From NCBI GenBank assembly GCA_030062745.1, contig CP099851.1:10418393-10482392 (forward strand): DNA of 64,000 nucleotides. The letters are read 5' to 3'. Within the stretch, counting starts at the first letter, position 1; every line of letters begins with the position of its first letter. The notes below the pieces were generated by a model. That model worked only from the letters and a program-made list of their open reading frames with translations, searched no databases and was not told the DNA's origin. The DNA is from Capitulum mitella (Eukaryota; Arthropoda; Thecostraca; Pollicipedomorpha; Pollicipedidae). Position numbers and translations under genes: made by a program. Of the stretch, positions 34,330 through 47,800 are shown piece after piece.

Positions 34330-37300
34330 GTTCCCAGTGTCGCGTTATGGCACGTCGTGGCACGATCGTGGCGCACGTGTCTCTGCTGCCTGTCGTGCAG
34401 CCGTGGCGGACCAGATATAGCCGACACGGAGCCGTCCCGCTGATCACATGACAACTCGGCCAGCCGACGCCATGCCGCCAAAATAAAACCCTCTCAAATC
34501 GCTAAAAATACGCCCCGCCAAACGGCCAGCCGGTCCCGCTGACTCCGACACGCCAGGGAGGTGGAAAGACGAGTTATGCTTGCCGACCAGGACACCGCGC
34601 AGGGCTCGGCCAATGGTCGGATCTTGTATAGATAGGGCTGATTAATTGCCACGGGGACGAAAGGTTGAAAAACAGTCGAAAGATGTCAACAGATTCCCTT
34701 GAACTTCTTCATGGACGCAATCTTCATCAGGCGTAGATCACTGCTTGAACAAACGAACATTTTGGCTAGAACCGCTAAAACATCGGCCACCGCCCCTGGG
34801 TCACCAAATCCCCGAGGTAAACCCGCACTGAAACCACCACGAACCTCTTGAACAAAGAAGCTACCATGGCACCAGTCTGTGCAACTTCATCAACAAACGC
34901 TTCTTAAAAAATAAAAATAAATATTCGACGTTCGGAAAACCACTTGAGGACTCCACACAAGGGACTCAGGGATAACTGATAAGTGTACGTCTCAGTTATA
35001 TATATGATTTCAGCCTGCATGCGCGTCCATCGGCAAGCATGGGTGTTGCCCGGATCACAAGTTATAGGCGGTATCGACGTTCCCAGTGTCTTTATGTCTA
35101 TCCAACGTTAAACGCAGGCATAATGTCCTGCTCCGCAGTCTGGTCTAAGGTCATGGCCCTCTCCAGTTGCCTTGATGTTCTGACGGCATCCAGTAACTTG
35201 AAAAAGGATGATCAAAAAGAGCTGGACAAAAAAGGCAAAAAAAAAACATTTCCCCGGCTGTAAGCATCTAAAGTGTACCGAACAACTCATGCTTCCACTC
35301 ACCATCATTCCCGGAGTCACTCGAACTTGCGCACTCTTCTTTTACCCTTCGCCAGGCTGTCAACACACAGGTAACGATCAGCATAGGGGCACGCTCCACG
35401 CCCGGGTGACTATGGTTCCTCTCTGTAGATGTGGTTCGTACGCGCATATCCTAATTCAGTCACCGGATTTTTTTTTTTAAACAGGGCAATGCTTCGCACC
35501 ATAGCATGATCCCCCTTGCATTCAGGGCCCCGAAAACAAGCAAGTCTGCCCTCACATAAATCAGATACCCAAGCCGTGCGCGCGGCCATATACATAGCGT
35601 GGCTGTTCACGTAGATACGAAGGTCGAGAGCTATATTCAGTGCAGGCACAGGCGACGTTGACTTGTGACAGCTTCCGTCTGAACCCTGTTTTACGCAGCC
35701 GGATCAGAACTACCTGCCGCCGACTCTGCCCCGCCTTTTACGCGTCCCGTGCCTCCTCCTCCTGCCCCTCTTCCCCCCCCCCCCCCACGGAGCATCTTAT
35801 GCCGCTCACGTCTGCCCAGAGAGTAGACAGAGGAGCGGCGCCTAGCAACAGTGTTGTGACGTCATACGCGGGCCTCCGACACCAGCCAATGGGAGCGCTG
35901 CAAGGTCGAGCCCACCCCCAGAGGCCCGATTCCAGGAGCTCTGACAAGCCGGCCACCGGCCAGAGGCCCCGCAACACATTCGTGGCAGTTCAGCTGTATG
36001 CCTGAGGTGGTGTGCTAAATGAGGCCAACGACGTGGCCGAAGTTCGTGGACCCCAGTACTGAGTAACGAAACACCTTCAGAGGCTGCACGAAAAACAGCA
36101 GTGCAGCTCGGATATAACATTAACCCAATGACATAGAACTATTCGTTGGGAAAAGCGGGAGAGGTTGCTCAAATTTCAGCAAAGATAGGCATAACAAAAT
36201 GAAATACGATGAGGGCAAAAAGAAAAGTTTGCCGCCATTCACTAACTTTTCAAGATTGCTGCCACGTGCCATTTTTGTGAGTGTGTGTGTGTGTGTATGT
36301 CAGAGTGTGTTCTTTACGCAACGGTAGTTCTTATTGGCTGTGACCAGCCAGCGCAACATCAATGTACCAACACCGCCACTTTCATGCAATGCCAAACGAA
36401 TAATGTCCTGAAAACACATGTTTCCGCGAACTGGAAAAAGCCCACATCACATTCTTAAGAAGGGAACGGGAAGGAACACACCACGGTCACGGTTTTTAGA
36501 TCGACTGATATGTCCTATGTTGGATTGCCGGGGCATTGGCAAGAATCCATTCGTATGCGTTTGTCACAGTGGCGAAGCCAGGCTTTCCTTACGGGAACGG
36601 TTCAAACCAACAACAGATAGAAGCATAGCTAGGACTTCATGGGCTTGTAATGTACCAAATCCACTGTGCAAAAACAGTAATCGCCAATGGATGCCACGCC
36701 CTTGCACTGCGCAAATCCGCTGATATTCACCATCTTTAAAGAGCCTGGCCGGTTATGGCGATTTTACCATGACTGCTGATGGGAGCAGAAGCATTTGCAG
36801 GCCTCGGGTCCGCCCTTGGCAACGTCTCTGCTTCTATCAGACACAGAAAAAAACGCCTAAAAACAGAACTTGGCCGGCATGGTAACAGCCGGAGACGTCG
36901 GACAGGTCATCGGCAAGAAATACCTCGGAAGAGTCTCAGAGACAGCCAGTTGACGCCTTGTGCCTGTAACGTGTTGTCGGATCATGGGCGCCCTCAGGAA
37001 CGGAGGCGGGGGGAAGTCAGATGCAGATTCAGTATTTAAGAAAATGGCGAGGCGTTCTGATCTTGATGAGGCCATTACGCGCAATTAAAGTACCACTGAG
37101 GTACGGTATGAGTTTTTTTAAACCATCTTAGCGGTTCCACTTTTCGCATGCCACATCAGGGCGCAACAACATCAACAAATTAAAATCATTTTTTTCATTG
37201 CGTCTGCGGCTAGAAGAAAAAAAGCAAGAATCCAACTTATGTTTTTGTTTCTATGATTGTTCGAGATCGCATACTTGACATTATCAGCAGGCATTTCTCA

Positions 37301-40300
37301 CCAACGGAAGACATCGCACATTATATCATTTCGAGTCATTGAGTCATTTCGAGTCCCCTTCAGAGTCCCCCTGCTGCGCCACCGCGCCATGCTGCGACGT
37401 ACGACGGCGACCTAGTCACGAAACGCTGATTACAGACGGAGTCACGAAACCGTCAACAGCCACAGGAAGCCTCGAGCCAAGGCCACGTCAGCGGCTGGCG
37501 ACCCGGCGTGACTTGCACAAACCGGCGGGCGAACCTTGACCCAGGCCTGGCCAGGTTGGCCGCCGCCGTATCCGATCTTCCCACAATGCCGAATACCAGC
37601 CGACTGAGGTGACACCGTCCAGAGCTACAGGCCGGGACACGGTCACCTGTTCCCGGGTACAGATCGCCTGCCGAGGATCGCACCTCCAGAGAATCACCTG
37701 TTCCCGGGTACAGTTAACATGCAGAGGACAACACTTCCAGAAGGATACTTCAAAAATACGACTCCTGTCACAGTACAAACGTCCGTATGCTGCTGGTAGA
37801 AGTGAATGCCTTGGAAGCAGTGATGTCTGAATACCACTACAATGAATCATTTAATCGTCGTTCCGGTCGAAAAAGCGATAAAAACTCTACATGGAATGAC
37901 AGAATTTACACTGCCTAACGGTTTCCGGGCCGCGAATGCCACGACAGGGCGGACTGTTGTCCATGGCCTCGAACTACCTCGAGAGAGCGGTGACCGGCCG
38001 GCGGACCAAGACAACCACGAGACCACTTTACGACACCCGAACCGGTTCTCACCTCCGTTCCGCATGGATGCAAAAACCAAATGCTGAGAGTCCATGCAAT
38101 GTTCGCTCCCTCTCCTTCCGCGGTATACACGCACTGCACAGTTCACTTTCACGGGCTTGAATAGGCGAAATGTCACGCAAGTTAGCGAAAGATGGGGCGG
38201 ACAAAACAAAAGCCTGGATAATGGTTCGGAACAATATCTGGATGATTCGAGTAAACCCTAAGTCCGAACAAGACAGATGAGATATCTGACAGTCAAATAA
38301 AGTCGTTTACGCAGCAACACTGGGCATGTTGATATCTTAAACTTCTGAACGCACTTGGACATCAACCGTTTCCATTTCTGCCGCCGAACGAAACGGCTTG
38401 CACGCCGTTATCGCTGTCAACGTAATGCCTTTGAATACCACGCCACGTGCCGAAAACCAATGACATGCAAGAGCCAGACAAAACATTGTTTTTTACCGTG
38501 GCAGAGGAGGTTTCCACTTTTCTAAACGACGAAAAGAATATCTTAATAAATTTCGATCCACCCGATCAGCGGCTGGCAAGCCTCAAACACAGCTACACGA
38601 AGGCCAAATAAGCCCACTGATCAATAATGAAACTCGTTAAACAGGCCTCCGAGAACTATAAAACGCATTTTTGTTGTCGCTTCATATGGCCGTGGGTATA
38701 AAAGCAATGCGGCGTGATTTTTCGCTCCGGCGATGTCGCTGCCGACACAGCCAGCCCGTGACCGGCTGTTGTGTAACCTTTCCTGGGCAACTGGGTCGCC
38801 GGTAACCTCCCCTCCCCACCCCACCCCCTCCAGGTAACAGACAGACCAGCGGCCGACGTACCGTAGCCCGGAGCAGCCCCTTGTCGCCTGCTGCTCACTA
38901 CGTGCAGATGACGTCCAAATAGCCCTACCGAAGTCAGAACTTTCACAAGTAGAAACAGCGCAACGTTTGCATAGCTGGGGGGGGGGGGCAAAATCCATTT
39001 TTACAGTCAATGCTCCACCTCTAACAGGCGCCCTGAACAAGTGCAGCCAAATTGTTCCGATGTCGTCACCCGTGTCCGACTGTCAGCTGTTGTGTGACGA
39101 CACAAACGAGTGCAAACCCATGAACGCTCGCAGAGGACTCGTACTGCATCATCACCAATGGGCGACGTCAGAATAAATCTTTCTAATGATTATTCTTTTG
39201 ATGCTTCTTGGCACGTCCCAGAAGCAACAACAATGAAAACGTGACCGGCAGCATGTTTTGAGCAATCGAATCTATTCCTCAAAAGTTAACTTAGGACGAA
39301 CATTCCTCTTTAACCCATTAAAGCCCAGAGAAAGGAAAAAATACCCAAATGATGCGGTTTTTGAGAACTGTGTCTATGCGGCTTACAGCATCACTGCAAA
39401 ATTCCCTTGCGGTATCATTATTGGAAGTATGGAATACCACAGGTCGTCCTATATGTATATAGGAAAATGGACGAATCTGCGAAGTTTCTTCCTTTCGTTT
39501 GCGAAGCCCTGATGCCCAGTATAGTGCGGCACCAGGACCCATAATGCTCCGGTCCTCATTCATTCTCTACATGCTAATTTTACGCGTTGGCCAGAGGACT
39601 TTTATTTTTTGGCCAGTCAGCAGCTAGCAAAGCATTATCTTGCCAGTGGGCACTCACGACATGAATCGGACGACCAAATTTCAGGAACTGTAATTAATTG
39701 TAATTAATTCAGGAACTGTAATTATTATGTTCATACGGGGAATACATAACTCACTCCAGGTCGCCCTATGACTAGGTTTAGTAAGCCGGACCGTACGCAT
39801 GCATTCCCTATATCCTTCTGCATGAATATATAAAGGTTCAAGGATGTACCGTTTGACGCTATTAGTGGCATTCCAACGTACGCGGTGCGGTTCGCGACAT
39901 GACGCATGGACGCACTGCGTTGAGTAACACTTTACGACGGGGCTTGGTCCGAAATCCTGCGTCCTGTCAGCAGCTTTTGGTCAACGGTGATCAGGTGACC
40001 TGTAGCGTCATAGTGCATGCCTGCTGAGATGAGAGGTTAGAATGTGGGTTGCGAAAAAATGTCACGTTGCTGGCAATACAACAAACTGATAGCAGCTCTC
40101 TGGAACCTGTCAGCCGGATACCTAGCCTGCAGGTGATATGCCCATACACATAATCCGCATGATGACGAAGGACACATGCCTCAATAAGGGAATACTCAGC
40201 CCATAGATGCCCGTATATCGTCAACGACCACATCGACAACACATGGTCATAGGGATGTCGTTTTGTGTAAGTGATGGCGATTGGGAGGGGGAGCAAGGTC

Positions 40301-41284
40301 GAGGGGGTCCACAACCTAACCTCCCACCGAATGTGAGTTTCTCAATGGATTTAAGACACTTCGTGTTGACCGACGGAAGTTTTTCATTTGCTAAAAAAAA
40401 TATGGGAAGATATTTGGTGATATTTACCATTCCGGCGACTGCTTCGATTTTATACCAGTAATTTTCTAACCTCGGTGGGCGTGGACACCCTTCGAACATT
40501 CCGGGGGGATCCTGGGACTCCTAGGACCCCCTCTCCTGACTGCGTACGTGCTCACCCGCCCCTGGATCCGACCTTACGTCACACTAAAATGTCATTTGAA
40601 CATTGGGCCCCAGCATGACATCGTGGGCACCATTTCAGTATCGAGGGGGCTGCAACTGGCACTGGGGTGCGGCTGAAATCAACACCGAGGGGGCACAAGC
40701 TCCCTAAAAAGAAAACAAAATGGCGCCCCTGCACGGTCACACTAATGTGTCACTTTACATCTGGTTGTGCTTTGGCGCTAACAGTACACGAGTCATTGCA
40801 TTGAGCTCTTTGGTCGGAAGGACGATCAGTTGGGCATCCCTCACAATGGCAACCAGTGCTTCAACGGCTATATGACCGCACAATGCACATCTCGTCCATA
40901 GCAATTTTTTTAAAACAGGCTGTATCGGTGAATTAATGCGTACAGGAACCTTTTCATGTCATTCTCGTACTGCTTTGACTCAGCAATGTGGTCAAGTGCA
41001 AATTGCACTTCGACGCAGCAATTTGGTGAGCAATGAAACCAACAAATCTGACACGGATATCACCGATATTGACGATATTGTCATAGTCAATATGCCCAAT
41101 AGCATGTCGTACACTCAGTGTTTCGAATCTTTCTATCTCGGAGACATCGCTTTTCATCCTGGTGGAGCGGTCAAGCAGTACAAAAGGAGCCATGCATGGA
41201 ACGAACCGACCGACAGCCCGCAAGAATGCTCCTAGCGCCAGGCCGTCCGGCGTGGTTCGATGACAACGGATCCGTGCAGCGTCT
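34330..41284. other. No protein-coding gene recognised
   Basis: Seven kilobases without a supportable coding exon on either strand. The last exon of the minus-strand MCRIP gene was expected around here but I could not find its conserved NP-L-F-P-DL-WW block. A (GT)n run lies at about 36278-36296 and G/C homopolymers near 35777 and 38979. Confidence 0.4.
35841..35892. promoter_or_regulatory. RFX X-box + CRE + CCAAT module, candidate promoter
   Basis: CCTAGCAACAG (35841-35851) is an RFX half-site, TGACGTCA (35857-35864) is a perfect CRE, and CCAAT lies at 35886-35890, all within 50 bp in a GC-rich patch. The order X box, CRE, Y box is the known RFX/CREB/NF-Y arrangement. No transcript or gene start could be assigned, so direction is unknown. 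Confidence 0.45.
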
Positions 41285-41655
41285 TATACATAGGTTGGGC
41301 CAATTTGGCGACCGTTTATTTTAGCGAGGAAGGAGGGAGGGCATTGCGGTTTTGCCTTTTTTGCCAAGGAATTATTGTCTCGCTACCAAACCACTTCCTG
41401 CACAGTAAAACAGCTTCAAGCAGTTTATTCACTTGAAGAAGAAAGACGTGTCAAACAGGCATAAATCCGCCAAATTTGAACCTACTTATACGTTACTTAG
41501 GGGTAGAAATCTTGCGGTTTGAGCGTTCAGCTAACAGCAGCCATCCTTTCATGGTAAGAAGACTGCCTGTCTCCTGAACCGTTCGTTAGCCATGAATTCA
41601 ATTATTGCCAGTTGTCCCAACCATAAGACACTGGGCGTTAATAGGTTAAAATCGT
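41285..41655 (+). repeat. Dispersed repeat family, copy 2
   Basis: It aligns with 11545-11915 in the same orientation; see that entry for landmarks. It lies just downstream of the last recognised MCRIP exon. Confidence 0.6.
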
Positions 41656-41865
41656 GTTTTTACATCCAACACCACACGGCCATTGTAGACTTCCCTCGAC
41701 ATCGGGAGACAGCTCTGTACCAGTCTCTGCTGGACTGACTAGACTAATGCATCATCATCGGTATCGGCTGGCAGGGTAAACAACTGATTGGGTGAGATTT
41801 TTTCCACGCCATAGTCATCATCACCCTTCTGCTGGGCTCTTGGGCGGGGCGGCTACATCACTCAC

Positions 41866-44800
41866 TGTGCTCCAGGTAGCGTATGACCTCCTCGTGCTGT
41901 GGAGAGATGGTGGGCTCCGGTTTGTGACGTGAGTTTTGTCTCCTCTTCTCGGAAAAAACCGGCCGAGGGGAGCTGGAAACACAGAAGGGAAAGTCTGAAG
42001 AGAACAAAAGAATGTGACGATAATCCAAAATCAATTGATGCCTCCAAGAGCGATCCATCGATCCATTTCATTTCTGTCTCCAGTGCACCATGAAAGATCT
42101 AGTTCAGCTACGTCAGATAAACAAACGAATTAATTAGCTGTACGAACATTTCACTGATTTATATATGTATGTTGCATTTCCTTTCAGAACGCCTTAGCCT
42201 ATGAAGATACGATGGTTTAATGACAGCTCAGGGACCTGCTTTAGCTTTCTTCGCGAAATATTTGTTTCTACATAATTTTTTTCGGGTTAGCCTACGGACA
42301 AAAAAAAAACGTTCTGGTTGGCGGAAGCCAGCAGAACCGGCACGACGTGACGCCCTCTGACGTCCAGTCTGTCGGCTCAAGTGTTGACTGGTTAGAGTGA
42401 GTAGGATGGGATTCCGGTGGATGTTGCGGTGACCGGTGCAGAACATTTGCGGTTTTTGTCAAGTTTGCTACAGGCATGACGGAAGGGATGTGGCAGATAC
42501 ACGAGCTGGACTTGAGGAGGACTGTTTACCGTGCACTGCAGCGCGTGCGACCGAGCCATTTGGTCTCGTTTATCGGGTGCCAAGTTCTACGCAGTTCTAC
42601 GTATGCTTGTGGCACACGTCTGCGTTTTAGCGCCGTGGTCGTGTTTCCCAGATTTGAGTGTCCCATCTCTCCATGAACGTGGCTTGAAATGCGTCCAATT
42701 CATGGCATTAAGACTCATAACCAGAACGGTGCAGCGGTGTTTTCCCTGAGTTCAGAGATGTCTAACCCGAAAAAAATTATATAGAAACAAACATTTCGCG
42801 AAGCAAATCATGGATTTCAATGCGAATTTGTCATGTTTAGTCAGACCTTTCTGCTTTGCTTTGCGATCACACAAACCATTTTTACATTCATTAAGCGATT
42901 ATTTTGCAACCGAGAAAAAATCACATGTCGAGCGCTTCTTCTCTTCAAAACGAGCTCATTTTCATTTTCCGCGACAAAACATCTGCTGTAGTAATTCACG
43001 CCACATGACAAACCTCCCAGTGTGGCATTAATCCATCGCCATGGTATTGACATGCAGCAGCATAAGGAACTCTACTCTAGGGGCGTAAGAGCATCCAGAA
43101 AAGTGAGGGGGATGGGGCAGAGACATTTATTCCCAGTAGAGCTAACGTTAAATTTAATTTTAAAATTTAAATCTAAAAAAGTGGGACCATACCTCCATCC
43201 CCTGTTCCTACGCCCATGCCCTACTTGCTGTTCCGGAAATAAAGCATTCTCATGCCACCCAGGGATGACGCCGCGAAGACTGCGACAGAAATGACCAACT
43301 GGGCATTCTACCATAAATCAATCGGTAAAATAAAAAATAACACCCTGTCTCTCAGATTTCGACGTACATGTGTGTACGGAGCTATTTCATGTTCGCCTTC
43401 AACGCTAGCGCGTTGGTTAACACTGCTGGGACTGTGCTGTGAGGCATGTGTTACGTCAAGCGTGGCTACTATGCAACGCGCAATAAATACACTTCGACAC
43501 AAAGTTGGTGTTTTTCGTAACAGGCATTTAACCCGCGCAGTGGAAGGGGCTTTCGCACTAACGCGCACTGGAAGGGGAGAGGGGCATAAAAGCGCCCTCC
43601 CCTCTCCCATCTTGGAAACGGATAGAGCTAGAGACACGAAATTTTATGGACATTTCATGAACCTAGGTTGATATCTTCAAGGCCAAATGGGGTCGAAAAG
43701 GTCAACTTTGGACGCTTTCTCGGCTCGTGCGGGCCATTCCGTACGACTTTCCGAACGAAACGGGAAAAGGGTGTTTGTTTCGCCGTTAAAACGTGGAATA
43801 CGACGATTTCCATTCATTTGACGTCTTCGCTGAGGATTTTAGGCCGAGGTCATGTCAGTCCATTGACCTATGGCGTCATTTTTTTCATCTTTTGCAGACC
43901 AGATTTAGAGCAAAACGGGATGCCTTCAGTGTAAATAAGGGCGCTACACGTATCTTTTCGCGCATTTTCAGTGAAGGCAGCCAACATCGGTACATATGTA
44001 TGTATGTATATGTATATATGCATATCGATGTGAGTACCAATGTGTGAAACGTGTTTTATTAGGATCTCTGAATCCATATTTAATGCAAATCGACATATTG
44101 CAAAACAAATATGGACCAGGTCACAAAATAAATGCCCTTGACCTTTAACGACTTTGACCTGAAATGGCCCTGGTATATGCCAGCGTATCCATGTGCTCAC
44201 ACGTGTTTTTATTAGGGTCCTTGAAAGCATATCTCATACAAACCGACATGTTGCAAAGCAAATCTGGATCAGGACACCAGCTGGTTGACCTTGACCTTTG
44301 ATGACCTTGACCCGTATTGACTGGCTTTGGTCTTGGCACATCCATCACTTATGTCCGAATGACGTCACGTGATTGTGTTCAAACGGTAATTTTAGGTAGA
44401 ACGCTGGTCCTTTCACAAAGTTTCCATTTCTCAGCGACAACGGTCGTTTTCGGTATGTTTATCTGACTTCAAATGATTAAAACTTCAAAAATTTCCGGCC
44501 GATTTTCAATTTTTCTGCATCAATCAACGAGTTATTCAATTTTCATAAATGCCACAAAGTAGCAGCAACTAGCTCCAATCCCTTCTTGAGATATTCAAGA
44601 AAAACAGATGGTGGCACAAAAAGGCCCCCCCCCTTCCAGTGCGCGTGCTAACAGGCGCACTGATGGAATAGAACATTTGCATTAGTGTTATTTTTCAGAT
44701 TTAAAGTGATTTATCGTGTCACAGGCCACGCTTAGACCAGCCAGTGGCGTCTGTATGGAAACGCCTTGCTCAGATTTATCGCTTGCCATTTAAATCAACG

Positions 44801-47800
44801 AAATTAGCCAGTAATTTTCCGAGTTAGGCAAGAAGCGCGAAACCATCACGAGTAAAAGAGCAAAAATAACCACTAATGACATTTCCAAAAACCAGATTTC
44901 TAAAAAACAAAATGCCACCTCCCATCATTTTCGGCCATAACGTTAATGTGCGTCACTTAACTCTAAGGGAAAACAGTATTTCAGCTGCCTTGCATCTGCC
45001 TGAGAAGTGCAAAGCTCGATTCAGAGCATGAAATAATCCCATAGTCACATTAAGTCAAAATCTGAGACATGAGGATGTTGAACACCGGTTGATACGTCAC
45101 GGAACTGTCAATAGCCAATATCTACAAAGAACATGGACCCACTCAGTGCTTGCGAAAGAACAGGGGTGAAACGACAGATGGTGGCAAAAATCAAATGTTT
45201 CATGACTGCAATTTGAATCCCCCGATAGTGTGGTCCAAGCCGTCACGTAGTTTCTTTTGCGAATAAAATATCAACGCTTGGAAGCGTTGGTGTCAGGATT
45301 TGAGTGGAATCATGGGACAGATCCTGAGTCTGCAATCCAGACGAACCCGAATAAGGGCTGGGCTCACCCTTGGCACCATGCCAGTACCTCTGACAGACTA
45401 TTCGTATGTCGTCAAGGCCTGAACGCGCCCCTCCCCGGATTGGGCGGTCTCCGCAACCTGGTATTCAATAGTGAACACAGACGAATCTTACTCCAACAGA
45501 GAACCGGACCTCGCCGCACGCAACGTCCTCGTTCACAAACTGAGCCAGTGACCAGTAATCACCAAGCCGTAACGGCGAATGTACGATTCGTTTGAAGGAC
45601 GTATAATTCGCAGGAAAGAAAGATGCAGGACCGATGTTGGTGGCAGCGGTCTACTTTTCTTTCCCCTTCGACAGCGGCTGTTATCGGTCTGTGCATCTAT
45701 TCCCGGCACCCCTTCTCCGGCAGTCCATTTCTTCGCGGACGTCTGCCACGTTTGAAATTCTGCGGTAGCATTCCGGCCATACCGGCGCCCCGCCTGGCCC
45801 CGCACGAGTCAGCTGATGGCGCCGAGGGGGGGGCCGGCAGGGAGGGGGCTCCACACACGCCGGCCCTGGGCGGCGGGCAGGCGGGTCATCAGGCGGCTCT
45901 CATCAGGCCGCCTGGCCAAGGCGCCAGACGTCGCACGCCACCGGATGTCGGTCGACGTCACCTGACGTCGCAGGATACCACTGGACGCCACCAAACGCCA
46001 CCAGACATCACACAACATCATAAAACGTCTCCGGACGCCGTGCAATGTCTACAGACGTCAACAGATGTCACCATACATCATCAGACGTTACCAGACATCA
46101 TCAGACATCACTGGAAATCAGAGGACCCCAGCGGACGTCAGCCAACGTCGCCAGACGTCACAGGACTCCGCAAGACACCACTGGATGTCATCAAATGATA
46201 CCAAACGTCATTAAACGTCGTTGGAGGTAAAACGACGTCGGCGGACATAACCAGATTTCAGTATACGTCATCGGACATCGGTCAACAGACATCACCAGGC
46301 GTCACAAGATGACACTCGATTTCGTCAGACGTCACCCTTGTCAGTGCACGCCACCAGCCGTTGCAGGATACCGCCATTATTCACCATATGATAGTCGTAT
46401 GACTTACGTCATTACAGACATCAAACTTTATGCATCACTATACGCCTGCATATCGTACCGAAAATTCGTTACCGGATGTTGCAGGACGTCACTGGGCATC
46501 ACCAAACGACCAGCTCCCACCATCTCCTCCACAAACAAATTAGTGGCACTGGTGGGAACTGGTAGGAGACGGTGGCAAATGGTGACGCTGCTGGCGCGCT
46601 GCGGGTGGCTGAGACGTCAGCAGCGGTTAGAGGCAATTCCTCTTCTGAGGACGGCCGAAGGGAATGGTAGTCCAGAGTTTGGAGAAGGAAGTACAGCTCC
46701 CGCCGCTCACCTGATCTGAGGACGGCTCAGAGGAGGACTCTGAGGAGGAGGACGTGCAGCTCCCGCCGCTCCCCTGATCTGAGGACGGCTCAGAGGAGGA
46801 CTCTGAGGAGGAGGACGTGCAGCTCCCGCCGCTCACCTGATCTGAGGACGGCCCAGAGGAGGACTCTGAGGAGGAGGACGTGCAGCTCCCGCCGCTCACC
46901 TGATCTCTGGTGAGGACGGCGGTGACGGTTCGGAGGAGGACTTGCGCGTCAGGTCCCGGAAGGCGTCCAGACTCTCCAGCTTCTGCGACAGACCTGTGGA
47001 AGGCACGGCGACAGTCACGAATGTCCGGCCTTGGCGTCACGCTGCGTGGCTCCGATATCAGAGCCACGCAGCGGCACGTGAGTAAAACGCACGTGCAACG
47101 TACGATATACGTGCCATAAAAAACCCATCGAGCCATTCGAGGGATAACCTATCACAAACCAAAGATCGGCACAGGTGAAGAGCAGAGAGTGACAGTGGGG
47201 TGTTATGCACGCGGGTGTGGCCGCTGGCCGCTGGAACGGTAACCGACTGTAAACGGGACAGCCATCGGATGAGAAAACATGACTGACCTGTACCCAATCA
47301 GTGAATTCACCTCACGCATATTTAGTCGACCGATGAAAGCAGGCAAAACAGTCTCCGCTCAACAGAAGTGGTAAAATTCCTCCTACTTTTCATCAGACAT
47401 TACTGCTAAGCGAAATAATAAATTAATTCACTGATGTCTGAAAAAAGAAGGCTTCAATTCTGTTTTGTTTTGTCTCAGAAAAACATTCAGTGTTCTCAAT
47501 GCTATTCTGCGGGTACTGAGGTCTGACTGAGCAAGCCTTAGGCAGAGATACATCTCACAACAGACAAGGGAGGAGGGGAAGGACCAGAAAACATATCACT
47601 TATTACTTACTTAAGTTAGGTTAGATTAGGCTAGATGAGGTCCGGTAAAAAAAAAATGAGATTCGCTTCCAGTAGTTATACACCATTTTTTCGCTTGACA
47701 GCTGGTGGACCCATTTCCCTTTCACGTAAACACTCGCTTCAATATCCTCTTGGGCTTTCCGGCCACAGAAAAAAACGTCAGAAGAAAAATGACCAGCTGT

